Positions 44,030 to 55,177 of a stretch of 64,000 bases of DNA are shown piece after piece. A program made the position numbers and the translations under genes. How positions within the stretch are numbered: position 1 is the stretch's first letter; every line of letters begins with the position of its first letter. Source of the stretch: Petunia secreta (Eukaryota; Streptophyta; Magnoliopsida; Solanales; Solanaceae); contig JARKIP010000064.1 in assembly GCA_029990175.1 (NCBI GenBank), positions 13,162,001-13,226,000 of the forward strand, given 5' to 3'. The notes beneath the pieces were generated by a model that was not told where the DNA came from, ran no database searches, and saw only the letters and a program-made list of their open reading frames with translations.

Positions 44030-44749
44030 TCGAGGTAAATACTTTTCAGTCTTTTTAAACTCAACAGCACCGAGCCGAACAACGCTCCCATGGCATTAAT
44101 AGAAAATGTACTAACTTACTCCTCGTTCCATCTTTTTGCTTGACCTTTTCAGGAAGCGAACCGAACCGTCTCCAGTGCTCGGATCTTCATCAAGATTCAA
44201 AACCGAACACTGGGGGGGGAGTGAGAAGGGTTGATATCGAGGTCGACATCAAGCCTCCCAACCGAAGCTTATCTATCCGACAACCGGGGACTTATTCCCG
44301 AGGAATAGATTTAGTACATTGTAAATTAGCCCGGTAGCGGCGTATTGTCAATTTTCTTTTATTGAAAATTTGTTTTTCGCCCAAGGTCCGCTTTGACTTG
44401 GTTTTATGTAAATAGCCGACTTCTGGCTCGTTGATATCAATAAAATGACTTTGGTTGCATTCGTTTTATCTGTGTAAATCTTGCATTCCGAAGCTGTACA
44501 ATGCATCGACTCGAGGGCTAGACGTCGTCCTAAGTTTGCATCGATTAAATTCAGTTAAGTCTTGCAAGCATATCATTTATTTTCAAAGTGTTCGGTATAT
44601 GTAAAAAGCCAACACACGAAGTAAAGATACAAATAGTCTTTCATTAAAAAAGCCCGAAGGCTGAGAATATTTACATTCAAAAAATGACCCGAAGGTCCAA
44701 AGTACAAGCATAAAAGCCCGAAAGCTTACAAAACAATGCTACAAGAAGT
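44030..44749. other. spacer between pol and antisense gene, copy B
   Basis: It contains a G-rich purine tract at 44212-44230 (TGGGGGGGGAGTGAGAAGGG), AATAAA on the + strand at 44439-44444 and AATAAA on the - strand at 44581-44576. Both genes could end in it. No protein-coding signal. Confidence 0.7.
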
Positions 44750-47545
44750 CTACGCCTCGGGAGAATCACCTCCGTCCTCGGAGCCCCCCTCGGCATCTTC
44801 ATCGCCACTCGAAGCTTCACTTGATGGGAGTTCATCAATGATCGCTTGGGCTTCCGCCGATTTCACTTCGGCTTTCGCAATCTCCTCATCTAAGTCAATC
44901 TCCCCGGCGCGGCATCGCTTGAGCAGCCTTAGCCGAGACTTGATAATGGCCCATCGCTTGTCCAGCTCGGCCCTCTTGACCTTGAGTGCAGCCCTACTCT
45001 TTCGATCAACGATCTCATCTTGAAGGGCCGCAATCTGAGCATCTTTAGCTGAAAGCTTGGAGTTCTAACTCTCCAGCTTCTTGATATGGAGCAGATGATT
45101 CTTCAGCTGCTCGTGATGCTTTTTGGCCATATTCACAGCCTCGGCCTTTGTTTGAGACAACTTACCACCTAGCCTCGCAACTTCGTCTTCCAGCCTCGAG
45201 CGCTCAGCCTGGAAATCATCACCGAGGAATTTGATCTTAGCTTCGGAATTCGCCTCGGCTTCACGCAGATCGGACTGGGACTTGGCTAAGTCAGCCTTCA
45301 GCGAAGCTATTTGGGCGTTGCATTTGTCCTTTTGCTGATCCCATAAGCGAGCCACGCGCCGAACCTCGGCAGTCCTCGAGGACTCGATCTCGATGGCCTT
45401 CAGTGATAGGATGAAACTCTGAGCAAAGATTAAAGAATCAAGGTCAGCTACAAACTGAAGGTAAAAATAAAGTTTTTTAGTTCAAGTATGGTGAAACTTA
45501 CCCTTACAGCATTGGAGGCCATAGTGCTGTATAGTTGGCCAGAAATAAACTCCTGCACAACCTTATCCTCGATCGGCCCCAACAAGGGCGTGAGGCTTAA
45601 GAGTTCCTCTCGGCCGCAAGCTAGCAAATTTGAGGAAACTGGCACCTCGAGTCTCCGATAAGACCCCACCGAGGATGAAATCCTCGCGGGTTCGGAATGT
45701 GCCTTAACCGCCCCGGTGCCAGCCCCCTCTTCAAGTGCAGCAGTGCCAGCTTCCGCGACTTTATCCTTGCCCTTAGCTTTTGCCGCAGCTACCTCGGATT
45801 CGAGTTCTTGATCCTCGAGGTCAATAATATCAACGTCCCTTCGAGCCAAAGCCTCAGCAGCTGCGTCATCGGGCTCATCAACTAATCTTCGGCACCTCTC
45901 AACCGCCGCCTCGGGTTGAGGAGGAACCTCCGCCTCGGTGCGAGGAACCACCGAACGGGAAGATTTCTTTGAAGTGGCCCTCTTCCTCTTCACGCCTGCA
46001 ACAAGGAAGGAAGTTAGAACAAGAAAGCAAAAAAGGAATGACATTCGATGATGCCAACCGAGGACGAAAGTTACCTTTGGAGGTCCCTTGGCCGGGGGCT
46101 CCCTTGGAAACTTTTGAAGACTTGGAAGCCTTCAGCCCTTTGTACTCTCCAGCCACCGCAGCCAGGTCATCGTCTGACTCGGTCTCCTCCCCATCCTTCT
46201 TCTTCTTCTTCTTCTTCTTCTTCTTCTTCTTGGTGTTGATGGCACGGTTTGGAAAACCTAATACCGAGGGAAGGAAAGTCAGTAAAACAAAGTCGAACCC
46301 TCAAAACGGCCCACCTATCAAAGCATCATAAAAAACTTACCATGCCTTTTACACTGCCAGCCAAATTCAGCCGCCATCTTCATCCAAGTCCTAACGGGGC
46401 GTTTACGAACCTCGGTCACTGCCCGAACCCACTCAGTCAAACCCGCAGGGGGCACGATGTCAACCTTATTGGCTGAAAAGATAACAAGGAAGCGAGGTCA
46501 ATTAGCTCGAACAAAATCACCGAGGAATGAAAGGAAAAAAGAAGAATGCTTACGTGTGTTGTTCCACCGTTCGGGGAAATTAGGTTCTGTAGACAATACA
46601 CTTGTCCCCAACAAGATGCAGCGGTCACTCCAACCCCAGTCTCCGTGGTCTTCACTCTTGTGAAGGAAAGCAAATTTACCTCGGTTGTTTAGTGCGACGA
46701 CCCCAACCTTGTGGAAGTAGGGGTAGTAAAGTGAAATGAGGTGTTGTAAAGTGAAGTCTACCCCCGCCTCCGTACTCATCCAATCCATGCACTGAACGAC
46801 CCTCCAGACTCCGGGGCCAAGTTGGGCCAAGCATAGGTTGTAGGCCCGGCAGAAATCATCAATGACTTTGTGCACCGGGAGGGAGAAACCAAGAGTGAAA
46901 GGATAAGTGTAAGCAAATGAAAACCCCTCGATATTGTGACATACTCGGCTTGTTGGGTCGGGAATGATCACTTTCACCTCGGGTCCAAAGCGGCATTCCC
47001 TCCGAACCCGCTCAATATGAGCTTGAGTTATACGGGTCGGTGTGGTATTCACAGGGATATTCCTATTTTTCTCCTCCTGGTCGGCTGTTTGGGCTTGCAA
47101 TTTCAAGTCCTTGCTGTTGTCGAAATGGGAAGGAATAATCTGATGGGGCTCGAGCTCTTGTTCTAGGGGAATTGATGGTCCCGAGGATCCCCCCCTCGGC
47201 GACATTATCGCCCTCGGCCTCATCACCTTCACCATCTCCTCCATCGTCATCACCTCTGGGGATGACGCCACTGTAGCTCCCAATCAAGACGTCATCAAGC
47301 ATGGCGTCATCCCCCCTGATGCCATCTTCCGCCTCCTCCTCCATGGCCAAATTGCGCGCGGCCCTGGCCTTGCGACGTTTAAGGCCACTAACGCCGGAAG
47401 ACACCTCTTCACCCTCCATTGCCGCCGTTGGGATCGCCGGCGCAGCGACAACAACTTCGCCACTAGCAGTGACTGTAGCCAAGGGCAGAACTCGCGCCCT
47501 TTCACCTGAGTCGCTTGAGTCCTTCCTAGACACAGTGGCAGACAT
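44750..47545 (-). pseudogene. antisense gene of copy B: Transposase_28-like, lysine-rich and coiled-coil protein
   Basis: Five inferred exons with GT-AG introns: 47545-46554, 46472-46341, 46257-46075, 45995-45502 and 45418-44750. The start MSATVSRKDSS matches copy A, and the longer frame from 47623 is not conserved. Exon 1 has an acidic stretch then a conserved block (HQIIPSHFDNSKDLKLQ, FCRAYNLCLAQLGPGVWR, FTLQHLISLYYPYFHK) like the Pfam Transposase_28 domain. Exon 2 has RTWMKMAAEFGWQCKRH. Exon 3 has a Lys run and an acidic patch. Exon 4 has RCRRLVDEPDDAAAEAL. Exon 5 is a coiled coil with an acidic end. A TAG at 45067-45065 replaces a Glu codon of copy A, and this is the only clear break. Exon 1 has only minor problems. 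Role unknown; nuclear or capsid-related functions are guesses. Confidence 0.8.
46196..46231. repeat. (TTC)n microsatellite encoding a Lys run in the antisense gene
   Basis: About twelve TTC units on the + strand give a poly-Lys tract on the - strand in exon 3. Copy A has an interrupted Lys/Glu/Asp version (KKDKKKKKEKKKKDDE), so the pure run is an expansion in B. Confidence 0.9.
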
Positions 47546-47668
47546 GGTGGCAGTTCTAAAGTTGAAGCTTTCTCGAAATTGGAGATTGAAGAAAGTATAA
47601 AAGTGGTTTTTGCTTTTTTGCACTGTTGATCGCTCAAAGATGGAAGTGAGGAGAAAGTTTAGTGAGCA

Positions 47669-47680
47669 CCTATTTATAGG
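47669..47680 (-). promoter_or_regulatory. TATA box of the antisense gene, copy B
   Basis: CCTATAAATAGG on the - strand, about 125 bp upstream of ATG 47545. It lies between the 3' LTR and the gene, so the gene has its own promoter rather than relying on the LTR. Copy A has a TATA-like run in the same place. Confidence 0.6.
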
Positions 47681-47907
47681 TATGGAAAATTAAAGGGGAT
47701 GACATCATCGTCATCATTGTAACGTTGGGAAGACCGGATTTACGGTGTGACCGTTTGGGCGACCAACGGATGGACGCCACGTGTCCAAGAGAAGTGACCT
47801 GATAAGACGCGCACCGTTGACAAGTTTTGAAACGCTTGGATAAGATCAAGCCACGTCACTTTCCCGCTAAACCTCACTCCACTCCTCGGCAACCTCGGTA
47901 AGTAACC

Positions 47908-47921
47908 GAGGAGTGGGGGGA
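47908..47921 (+). other. 3' polypurine tract, copy B
   Basis: GAGGAGTGGGGGGA, followed by CTATC and the LTR start TGTATTGGG. Shared by copies A and C. Confidence 0.85.
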
Positions 47922-47926
47922 CTATC

Positions 47927-48478
47927 TGTATTGGGTAAAAATCGACCCGCGATGATTCGCCCCGGTCGTGCAACTTGGTAGCGACCGAACACATGTCGGC
48001 GAGCCAGAGACCGAAGCAAATCAATGAATCGCCGAAGCCAGGCACCGAGGTTGTCACCGAAGGCAAGCCGTAAGCTAAGCTTCGGTGACAAGCCGCCTCG
48101 GTCAAGCAATAGGGCCTAGCCACCGAGGTCAATCATTTGCACCTCGGTGGATCCCCTCGGTTCAAGCGGCTTTGCAGCCCACTACTTTACCCCCACTAAC
48201 TCCTCTATTTAATGTCCAGATCGTGAGAGACGCATCAGCTGATGGTGGAGAACGTGGGCAAGGCCTTCATGCCTATAAATATTAGATCATTTTGTATCAT
48301 AGGGATCCAGAAATTCATACTGAAACTCTGCCCAAATTTGTACTCACAACTATATATTGAAGAACAGTTTCTCGCATTTATATCTTTTTCGTGTATTATT
48401 TCAACTTTGATACGAAGAATTGCTTATATTCGAATCCAAATTCAATTTGTACACCTAAAACTGATTTAGGCCCATACA
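47927..48478 (+). repeat. 3' LTR of copy B
   Basis: Starts TGTATTGGG and ends GGCCCATACA, then ACATG. Compared with the 5' LTR it has an extra CTCTGCCCAAATTTGTACTC-type segment near 48326-48347, which copy A also has, so the 5' LTR lost it. Confidence 0.93.
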
Positions 48479-48840
48479 ACATGTTATGCCATTTATAAGT
48501 TAATAACATGTACTTATTTATAATAAGCATTAATTCGTAACACGGTAGAAATGGTAACTAACGTGTCATTGTATGCTAAAGTTAATTGGTAATAAAAGGA
48601 ATACACCGTCTATATAACTTAAATTCTTAAAAGAAAAATTAGTAGAAGGCGAAAGACAAAAATGCAGTTTAGTCGTCCAACAGAAAACCTCCATTATTGC
48701 CCTTGGACACACCTCGGTATTGGGCCAACAAAAACACAAAAAAATTGTCTGGGCTTTCCATCAACTAGCCAACTTGCAAATACAATTCATGGAAGTTGCT
48801 TTAAATGGAAATTGGCATTTCCCAAGCTCCTCGCTCATCA
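48479..48840. other. right flank of copy B, no gene seen
   Basis: AT-rich, with short open frames only. Contains no recognised element. Confidence 0.45.
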
Positions 48841-49300
48841 GCTAGCGTTTGGAAGTAAATTTGAAAAATTGAATGTTTGAAATTAAGTTAAAAAATATTT
48901 TTTAGAACTTAAAATTGTATTTGGATATGAATTTCAGAAGTTAACTTGAAAAAAAAGTTTTTTGAATGAATTTTTTTTCCCCAAAAACCAGTTTTAAAGA
49001 TTTGGTTTTCAAAATCTATCCAAAATGGAACAAATTCTATAAACAAAGCTAGCGTTTAGACATAGATTTGGTTGAAACTTGAAAATTTGATTGTTTGAAG
49101 TTGAGTTGAAAAAGAATTTTTGGAACTTGAAATTATGTTTGGACATATATTTCACTTGAAAAAACATTTAAAGTTTTGTGTGTGAAATATACAAAATTTC
49201 TCAAAAAATCTCAAAAAGTGCTTTTGGTCACTTTTTGATTTTTGAGAAATCATTTTCAAAACTTGACCAAAAAGTGATCAAAGTATGTCCAAACAAGTTT
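48841..49300. repeat. two adjacent related MITE-like units
   Basis: Both units start with GCTAGCGTTT (48841 and 49048) followed by similar Leu/Phe-like AT-rich sequence (GAAATTAAGTT and GAAGTTGAGTT, GTATTTGGATAT and TATGTTTGGACAT). The second ends with TATGTCCAAACAAGTTTT (49284-49300), the inverted form of its own start TTTAGACATA. Familiar as a Solanaceae MITE type; family name not assigned. Confidence 0.6.
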
Positions 49301-49630
49301 TCACCCAAAAATTTTCCAAAAATTGCAAATTCTATAAACAAATGGGAGCAAAGATATGTGAAGATAAAATTGTAGTGGGGTCGATTAACACGACCACTAT
49401 ACTGGTTCTAGAAATGTAGACTACAGACTCTTTGGTATTTTCTCTTTCCCTCTCCGTTCCTTATGATCTTTTGTTTTAAGGGAATAACATAGATAAATTT
49501 GTTTGCTAAGAAATTCTACTCCAAATATTGGAATTAAAGGAATAGGAGAAGCTGTTGCTTTAATGAAGGTAAATATTACTCTTTTGGACAATATAATATA
49601 ATACAGCTTGATGTCTCAACCAGTTTACCG

Positions 49631-49746
49631 CATAAGATAATAGCCGAGGATGGCACAAGTGTTACTTTAGACGTCCAACTTGCATTGGCATAAGATAATA
49701 GCCGAGGATGGCACAAGTGTTACTTTAGACGTCCAACTTGCATTGG
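49631..49746. repeat. exact 58-bp tandem duplication
   Basis: Units 49631-49688 and 49689-49746 are identical, beginning CATAAGATAATAGCCGAGGA. A third partial start, CATAA, follows. Likely a recent slippage or repair event. Confidence 0.95.
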
Positions 49747-50215
49747 CATAAAGTCGGTTAAATTTGATTGAGAACTCTTATTCACATTCACCAAATTTAA
49801 GAATTGATGACATAACAATAGCCAAAAAAAAAAAAAAAAAAAGGGATTATAATAGTAAATAATAATAGAATAAAATTAAGTGAGTGGGAAATGAAGTATT
49901 CTGGTCAAACTTTGTGTTATGTCCATTAGCATTGTATATACAAATTCATAATCAGTATCACTCTATCCTGTTTTAGTTGTTTTCGCACATTATTTCCCGA
50001 GACTAATCATCCTTAGCTTTAGACAGTTGTATTTGATTTTAACTACACTTATTTATCCCTAAAATTTATTTGCTGGTTAAACAATTAAATTTATAAATAA
50101 GTAACAGACAATAATGAAATATCAAAAAAGCAAATAAAAAGTTGTTGTATTTCTTGAATAAGAAAAAATTCTAGTTGAATCTTATCATGTCATTTACACT
50201 GGGAAAAGAGGGGGG
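49747..50215. other. AT-rich DNA with an A-run, no gene seen
   Basis: Contains a run of about 19 A at 49825-49843. No coding signal. Confidence 0.5.
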
Positions 50216-52120
50216 AGGAGGTATATATAAGTTTGGGTTTACCTAGTTCTAATAATGGTATAATACGTATAACTTATGGCCTTGGTCCCATTACAAGAGG
50301 CGGTTGCCCAAACTTCAACCTAAATAGGGCTCAGACAAAACCTAAGGCGGCCAGATAATAGAGGTACGCCTATCGGTTCTATGCCGGTGCCTGTCGAGCG
50401 ACCGTAGCTGAAGGAGCAGGCGCATACTCTTGGCGCCCGTTGTCTTGTTAGATACGTATTATCTGAGCCAGCTGACCGTTTACTCTCATAATTATAGGTG
50501 GAACAACTTTACCATATAGTCAGTCCCCTCCCCCCTACTTGCTAAGTACTCTCGTTAGTCTCAGGAAGTGAGAAGATGTTCCAGCGGCTCTTCGAGATCT
50601 TTGCTTAGCGTTGACGGGCCTATCAACAACATGGCTTGTCGGCGACTAAAATGTATACGCTTTGAGAGCCACCTCATTAAAAATCTTAAAAGTAAAACCC
50701 AATTGGTACAAAATCTTGTTAAGGGGAAAAAGTACAACATGTATCTTACTCTATCTTATGTAGATATTACTTGATGTCACGGGCACGACATATTCCAATC
50801 TTATAAGCAATCATTTCAAACATTGAGGTTGGCTTTTACCATAAATTTTGCTTCCGTTTTGGACATGCATGCTTAATACACGCGTCTTTTGCTTCTGTAG
50901 AGGTCGATCTGCAGCATCAAAGCTGTGAGCAGGATGTCATCTTGTAGGCTACTGTTGATGGTATATGCATGCTGGCCTTGGAGACACAATAGACATGGGG
51001 GGAAGAGGATGCGAAAATCGAAGTCATACGGGCCTTAATAAGTTGGGCAAGAGAGCGATTTGGGCTCAAGTTCGCTGCTGACTACGTCGAGAGGGTCCGT
51101 TTGACCAAGATGGCCTTAACTATGGAGGTGATACTGGAGATCCTCTAGAAGGTCTGGTCAAGGAGAAAGTTGGTGTAGTTGACGACACTATCGAGGAAGG
51201 AAGGCTTTTAATAAGAGTAAAGGACTTCTTCGCGAATGACGGGCGCAGGCTCTGATCTCTTGCGGACTCAGTCCCCGACTCCAGCTACTCTAACAGCCTC
51301 TCCTATCCTTAGCCAGTTCTTGTAGTAATACCTGTACCTGATTTCGTCTTCTGTAATATGTAATCTTCAGGCTTTAGTGTGATGAAATAAACAATCTTGT
51401 GTCGATGTGTTTGAGTTCATTGTTTATGTTTTAAGTTTGAGCAATTTTGGGCTTATCCTCAAGTTGCATGCCAATTGTTACTTGAAGTGTTTTTGTACAT
51501 GGAGAGTTTTTTTTCTATGTGCTCGCTGAGAGCGTCTTTTTTTGTTGAGGAAACTTTTGTGCTCGCGAGGGAAGTCTTGTTTGTTTGTGGAAGTCTTGTT
51601 TGCCGGAGGATATCTTTCATTTGCCGAAGGAAGCGTAATCTGCGTCCATAGAGGACGTCTGTTATTTGCCTAATAACGGCGTAATTCGCGCCCGTAGAGG
51701 TCGTCTTTAGTCTATTTATTTAGAAATATTTTTGCACCCATAGAAGACATATTCGCTTGTCTAGTCGAGTGCGTAAGTCTTTCAGCACTATGTAAAAAGG
51801 TGCCTCTCTTTCACTAGGGTGCAAGATGAATTAATGATTTCAATGTACGGTATAGCCTTGGAGGTAGCTAGAGTCAATCTAGCTTGGTTGGATTACCCTT
51901 TTTAACTTACGATGTGGCTCAAAGGCATGTTGAATTGAAGAGTTCAACATACGATATTTCCCAGAGGCGAGTTACTGATGACTAACTAATTGAATTGACG
52001 ATTTCAATCTATGAAAATAGGGATGCTGGATCTGAAAACAGGGACGCTAGGTCTGAAAATGGGGACGTTTGGTTCAAAAATTAGGACGCTCAATCCTACT
52101 TCAATAATATTATTGAAAAG
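50216..52120. other. unassigned decayed repeat with short coding-like stretches
   Basis: Less AT-rich than its surroundings. A + strand stretch near 51010-51150 reads EDAKIEVIRALISWARERFG and FAADYVERVRLTKMALTMEV, a helical pattern broken by stops before and after. A degenerate tandem of GGTCTGAAAAnnGGGACGCT-like units lies at 52020-52100, and a similar repeat of GCGTAATnCGCG, CCnTAGAGGnCGTC units at 51625-51720. The look is of the 3' part of an old Tat-type element, but I cannot match it to A, B or C. Confidence 0.35.
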
Positions 52121-53289
52121 AATAAGCTAAGGGACGAGATGTCTCAAATTGTGCTATGGGACTAGATGTCCTAAATTGCGCTAATGGATAAGATGTCTGA
52201 AACTACCAGCTATCTAGTCTATCGGGCCAATCTGGTCTATCTAGCCTGTCGGGCCGATCTAGGCCTATCTGGTATGATGGGATTCTATGGCCTTTTTCCT
52301 CAAAATCTGAATCTGTCGAAAATTAGCAATTTTGAAAAAAAAAAATTGCCAAATTTCCGACCAATTGGTTAAAACCTGTAAAAATAACTTGCAATTAGAG
52401 TAGTCACCACCTGTCAATTCAAAACACTGTAGCATACAATAAACAACAGGATTCTACCAGCCACAATTCCTTTAAAACAAGTCTATACAATACTCAAAAG
52501 GCTTCTAACATATCAAAAGAAAAGTCAAATACAAATCTAACAAGTCCGACGATCAAACAAGTGTAGCATAACAAACACACAAGTCTAAAACTTCCGACCA
52601 TAAATAAGTCTAGCTATCAAATATAAGTCTAAAACCTCAACACTTTACTACTCCGTTTCCTGAGAGTCAGACTCGGACGATGTAGGGTATCGACATTTGC
52701 TCTTTCCTTGGACTTACCCTTTCCTGAGAACTTGTTCATAGAGTTTTTCATCATATTCTCTAATGCATTGTAATGTGCCTGTAGCAACCCATTTTTTCTC
52801 TGACCAAGCCCCCGAAGTGATTTCTGAATTGGTAACTCGTTTTGAGTTGAGTTTTGAAGTCGTCACCTAAGAAATTTCCTAGGCGTATTAGGTGACCTAT
52901 TAGTTTCTAATTTAAAGAATAATTCTGGGTTAGTCTTGTTAGCTAGAGATTCAGGTAAGTGTTCAAATTAACCTAGAAGGAATGGGTTAGGCACCTTCTA
53001 ACTACTACAAAAAGTGATTCTCGGCGGCCGATTTCTACGATTGAGTTAAAAATTACAACTTTAGGACTGAAGGACAAAATATAAACACGGCTTTGCAATA
53101 AGGTCGTGGTGCGCAAATTTATTAAGATGAATTAAAGAGATAGGCTCCAAAGATAAGCCCTAAATATGAGTTAAATCTATCATTTCAAACTTAGGAGGAC
53201 ATTCTAATTCTCAAAAAGAGTTAAAATCTCAAGTACATCTCTCACCGGGACACTTCTGCAATAACTAGATTATAAAAAAGAGAGTTGTG
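52121..53289. other. mixed noncoding DNA
   Basis: No gene. CTACTACAAAAAGTGATTC at 53003-53021 resembles a CACTA terminal sequence (usually CACTACAAnAAA), but no partner end is inside the window. Confidence 0.35.
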
Positions 53290-54720
53290 CAAATAGTGTG
53301 TAACGCAAACGATATTCATGGTTAGTAATAAGCTATAGAATTTTTTACGCAAATATACAAATCTACACTCCTATATTAAAAAAAATAGCATATTATACAA
53401 ATTACAATACATAGCAATATTTTTCCTAGCACATAGCAGTAATTCCCCCAAAATCCATTAGAATAAAAACCTTTCTAGATTTCTCCTCCGCCGCTGGATT
53501 CCACCATCGCCGGTGGCAACCACTGCAGTTCGGCCTAATCTTACAGATCTGAACTCGTTTCAACACCCTCTATCAATATATAAACTTCTTTTCCTCATAA
53601 AAGCAATCATTCACCGTAGATCGAGGCCGAAAGGGTCGTAGAAACCCTAACTCCAGCGATGATGAGTTTATTCCGGCAAATCTTACATCAATCGGTCCAT
53701 CTCACTCTCCTCTTTCATGTTATGGATTCAATTTCACCAAATAGACCTCCCTCCAAAAAACCACGTTTTGCTCTGGTTGCAATTCCTCTCCCTTATTTCT
53801 TTCTTTTACTTCCAGTAGCAGGCGAACAGAACGAAGGGAAAGAAAGGGTTCACCGGTGATGGAGTATTTCTGGAGGTGGTGGTGGTGTGTGTGTGTTGGT
53901 ACTATTTTAGTGGTGTACATGTTTTTGTAATGTATATCGGGTGGTTTGTGTATGTATCTACTTCTCTGTATTGGTTGAAATGTGAAGGAGAAAAACTAAA
54001 TTGTGTATGTAAGAAAGAAGTAGAAGAAAAGCACTGGGATTTTTGTGTAGATTCTTAGACTTTACTGCTATTGCTGGTGTTTTTTTTGTGCAGATTCTTA
54101 GACTTTTTCTTTTTTCTTCTCCTTTACTAGAAAACTTTTTCCTAGTAATTTGATCACTTTTTCCGATTTGTATTATGTGAACATCGCTGAAATATTCTGA
54201 AAAAGTGCTGAAACAGTCTAAAACGCTGCTGAAACAGTCTGAAACAACGCAGATATAGCGAGATACAGTTAGAAACAGTGCAAAAACAATGCAGATACAG
54301 CGAGATACAACGTGATACAGCGCTGAAACAGTCTGTACAACTAGTGAAAAAGTCTGAAACAAAATATAAAAAATAATGTGAAACAACGCAAAAGAGGGTG
54401 AAATAATTCAGAAATAGTAAGAAACAACGCAGAAGCATCATGAAACAATGCTGAAAGTAGTCTAGACATAACTAGATACAGTATAGATACAGTGCAAAAC
54501 AGTACAGATACAACAAGATACAACGAGATACATCGAGATACGCGGTAGCTGGTAGTTGAGATACAACGGTGTAGGTAGTTGAGATACAACGAGATACGAG
54601 GTGGTTGGGGGAGGTAGGAGGAAAAGTAAAATTGGGGGAAATGGGAGGAAGAATGTAAGGTTTTGTTATGTTTTGGGAGGAAGAATGTAAGGTTTTGTTA
54701 ACCTTCTATATGAGTGTAGT
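53290..54720. mobile_element. nonautonomous Mutator-like / Pack-MULE-like element, copy 2
   Basis: Same plan as copies 1 and 3: ends with ATAGCATAT and ATAGCAATA units and CTACACTC, inverted as GAGTGTAG at 54712-54719; a GC-rich gene-like patch (53485-53530, CTCCTCCGCCGCTGGATTCC); then a long repeat tract (54185-54600). Boundaries are approximate. Confidence 0.5.
54185..54600. repeat. degenerate tandem repeat tract
   Basis: Repeats of GAAACAGTCTGAAAC, AACGCAGATACAGCGAG and ATACAACGAGATACA-type units. On the - strand they give a string of frames rich in VSRCISLYL, which are artefacts of the repeat. Confidence 0.8.
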
Positions 54721-54764
54721 AGGTTAGTATTGTCCCCATACTCATATAGTAGGTTAGCAAAATC

Positions 54765-55168
<404 letters not shown>

Positions 55169-55177
55169 CTACAGTTT

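Larger units (their letters stand above)
37831..48478 (+). mobile_element. Tat-lineage Ty3/gypsy retrotransposon, copy B, near complete
   Basis: Two LTRs (537 and 552 bp) flank gag-protease, pol, a spacer and an antisense gene. Flanks are TCATG on the left and ACATG on the right, matching at 4 of 5 bases. Apart from two short indels (22 bp absent from the left LTR, 7 bp absent from the right) the LTRs are nearly the same, so this is the youngest Tat copy here. It still carries three pol frameshifts, a TGA after the shared TAG and one nonsense codon in the antisense gene, so it is not autonomous as it stands. Confidence 0.95.

Noticed and set aside
47546..47623. Longer N-terminus of the antisense gene of copy B from Met 47623
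   Set aside because: The extension is not conserved in copy A, where the ATG at 7570 corresponds to 47545.
50425..50445. TTGGCGCCCGTTGTC as a primer-binding site
   Set aside because: No LTR end (CA) or gag follows it, so it is not supported.
53958..54589. Cys/Leu-rich - strand frames
   Set aside because: Artefacts of the degenerate tandem repeat.
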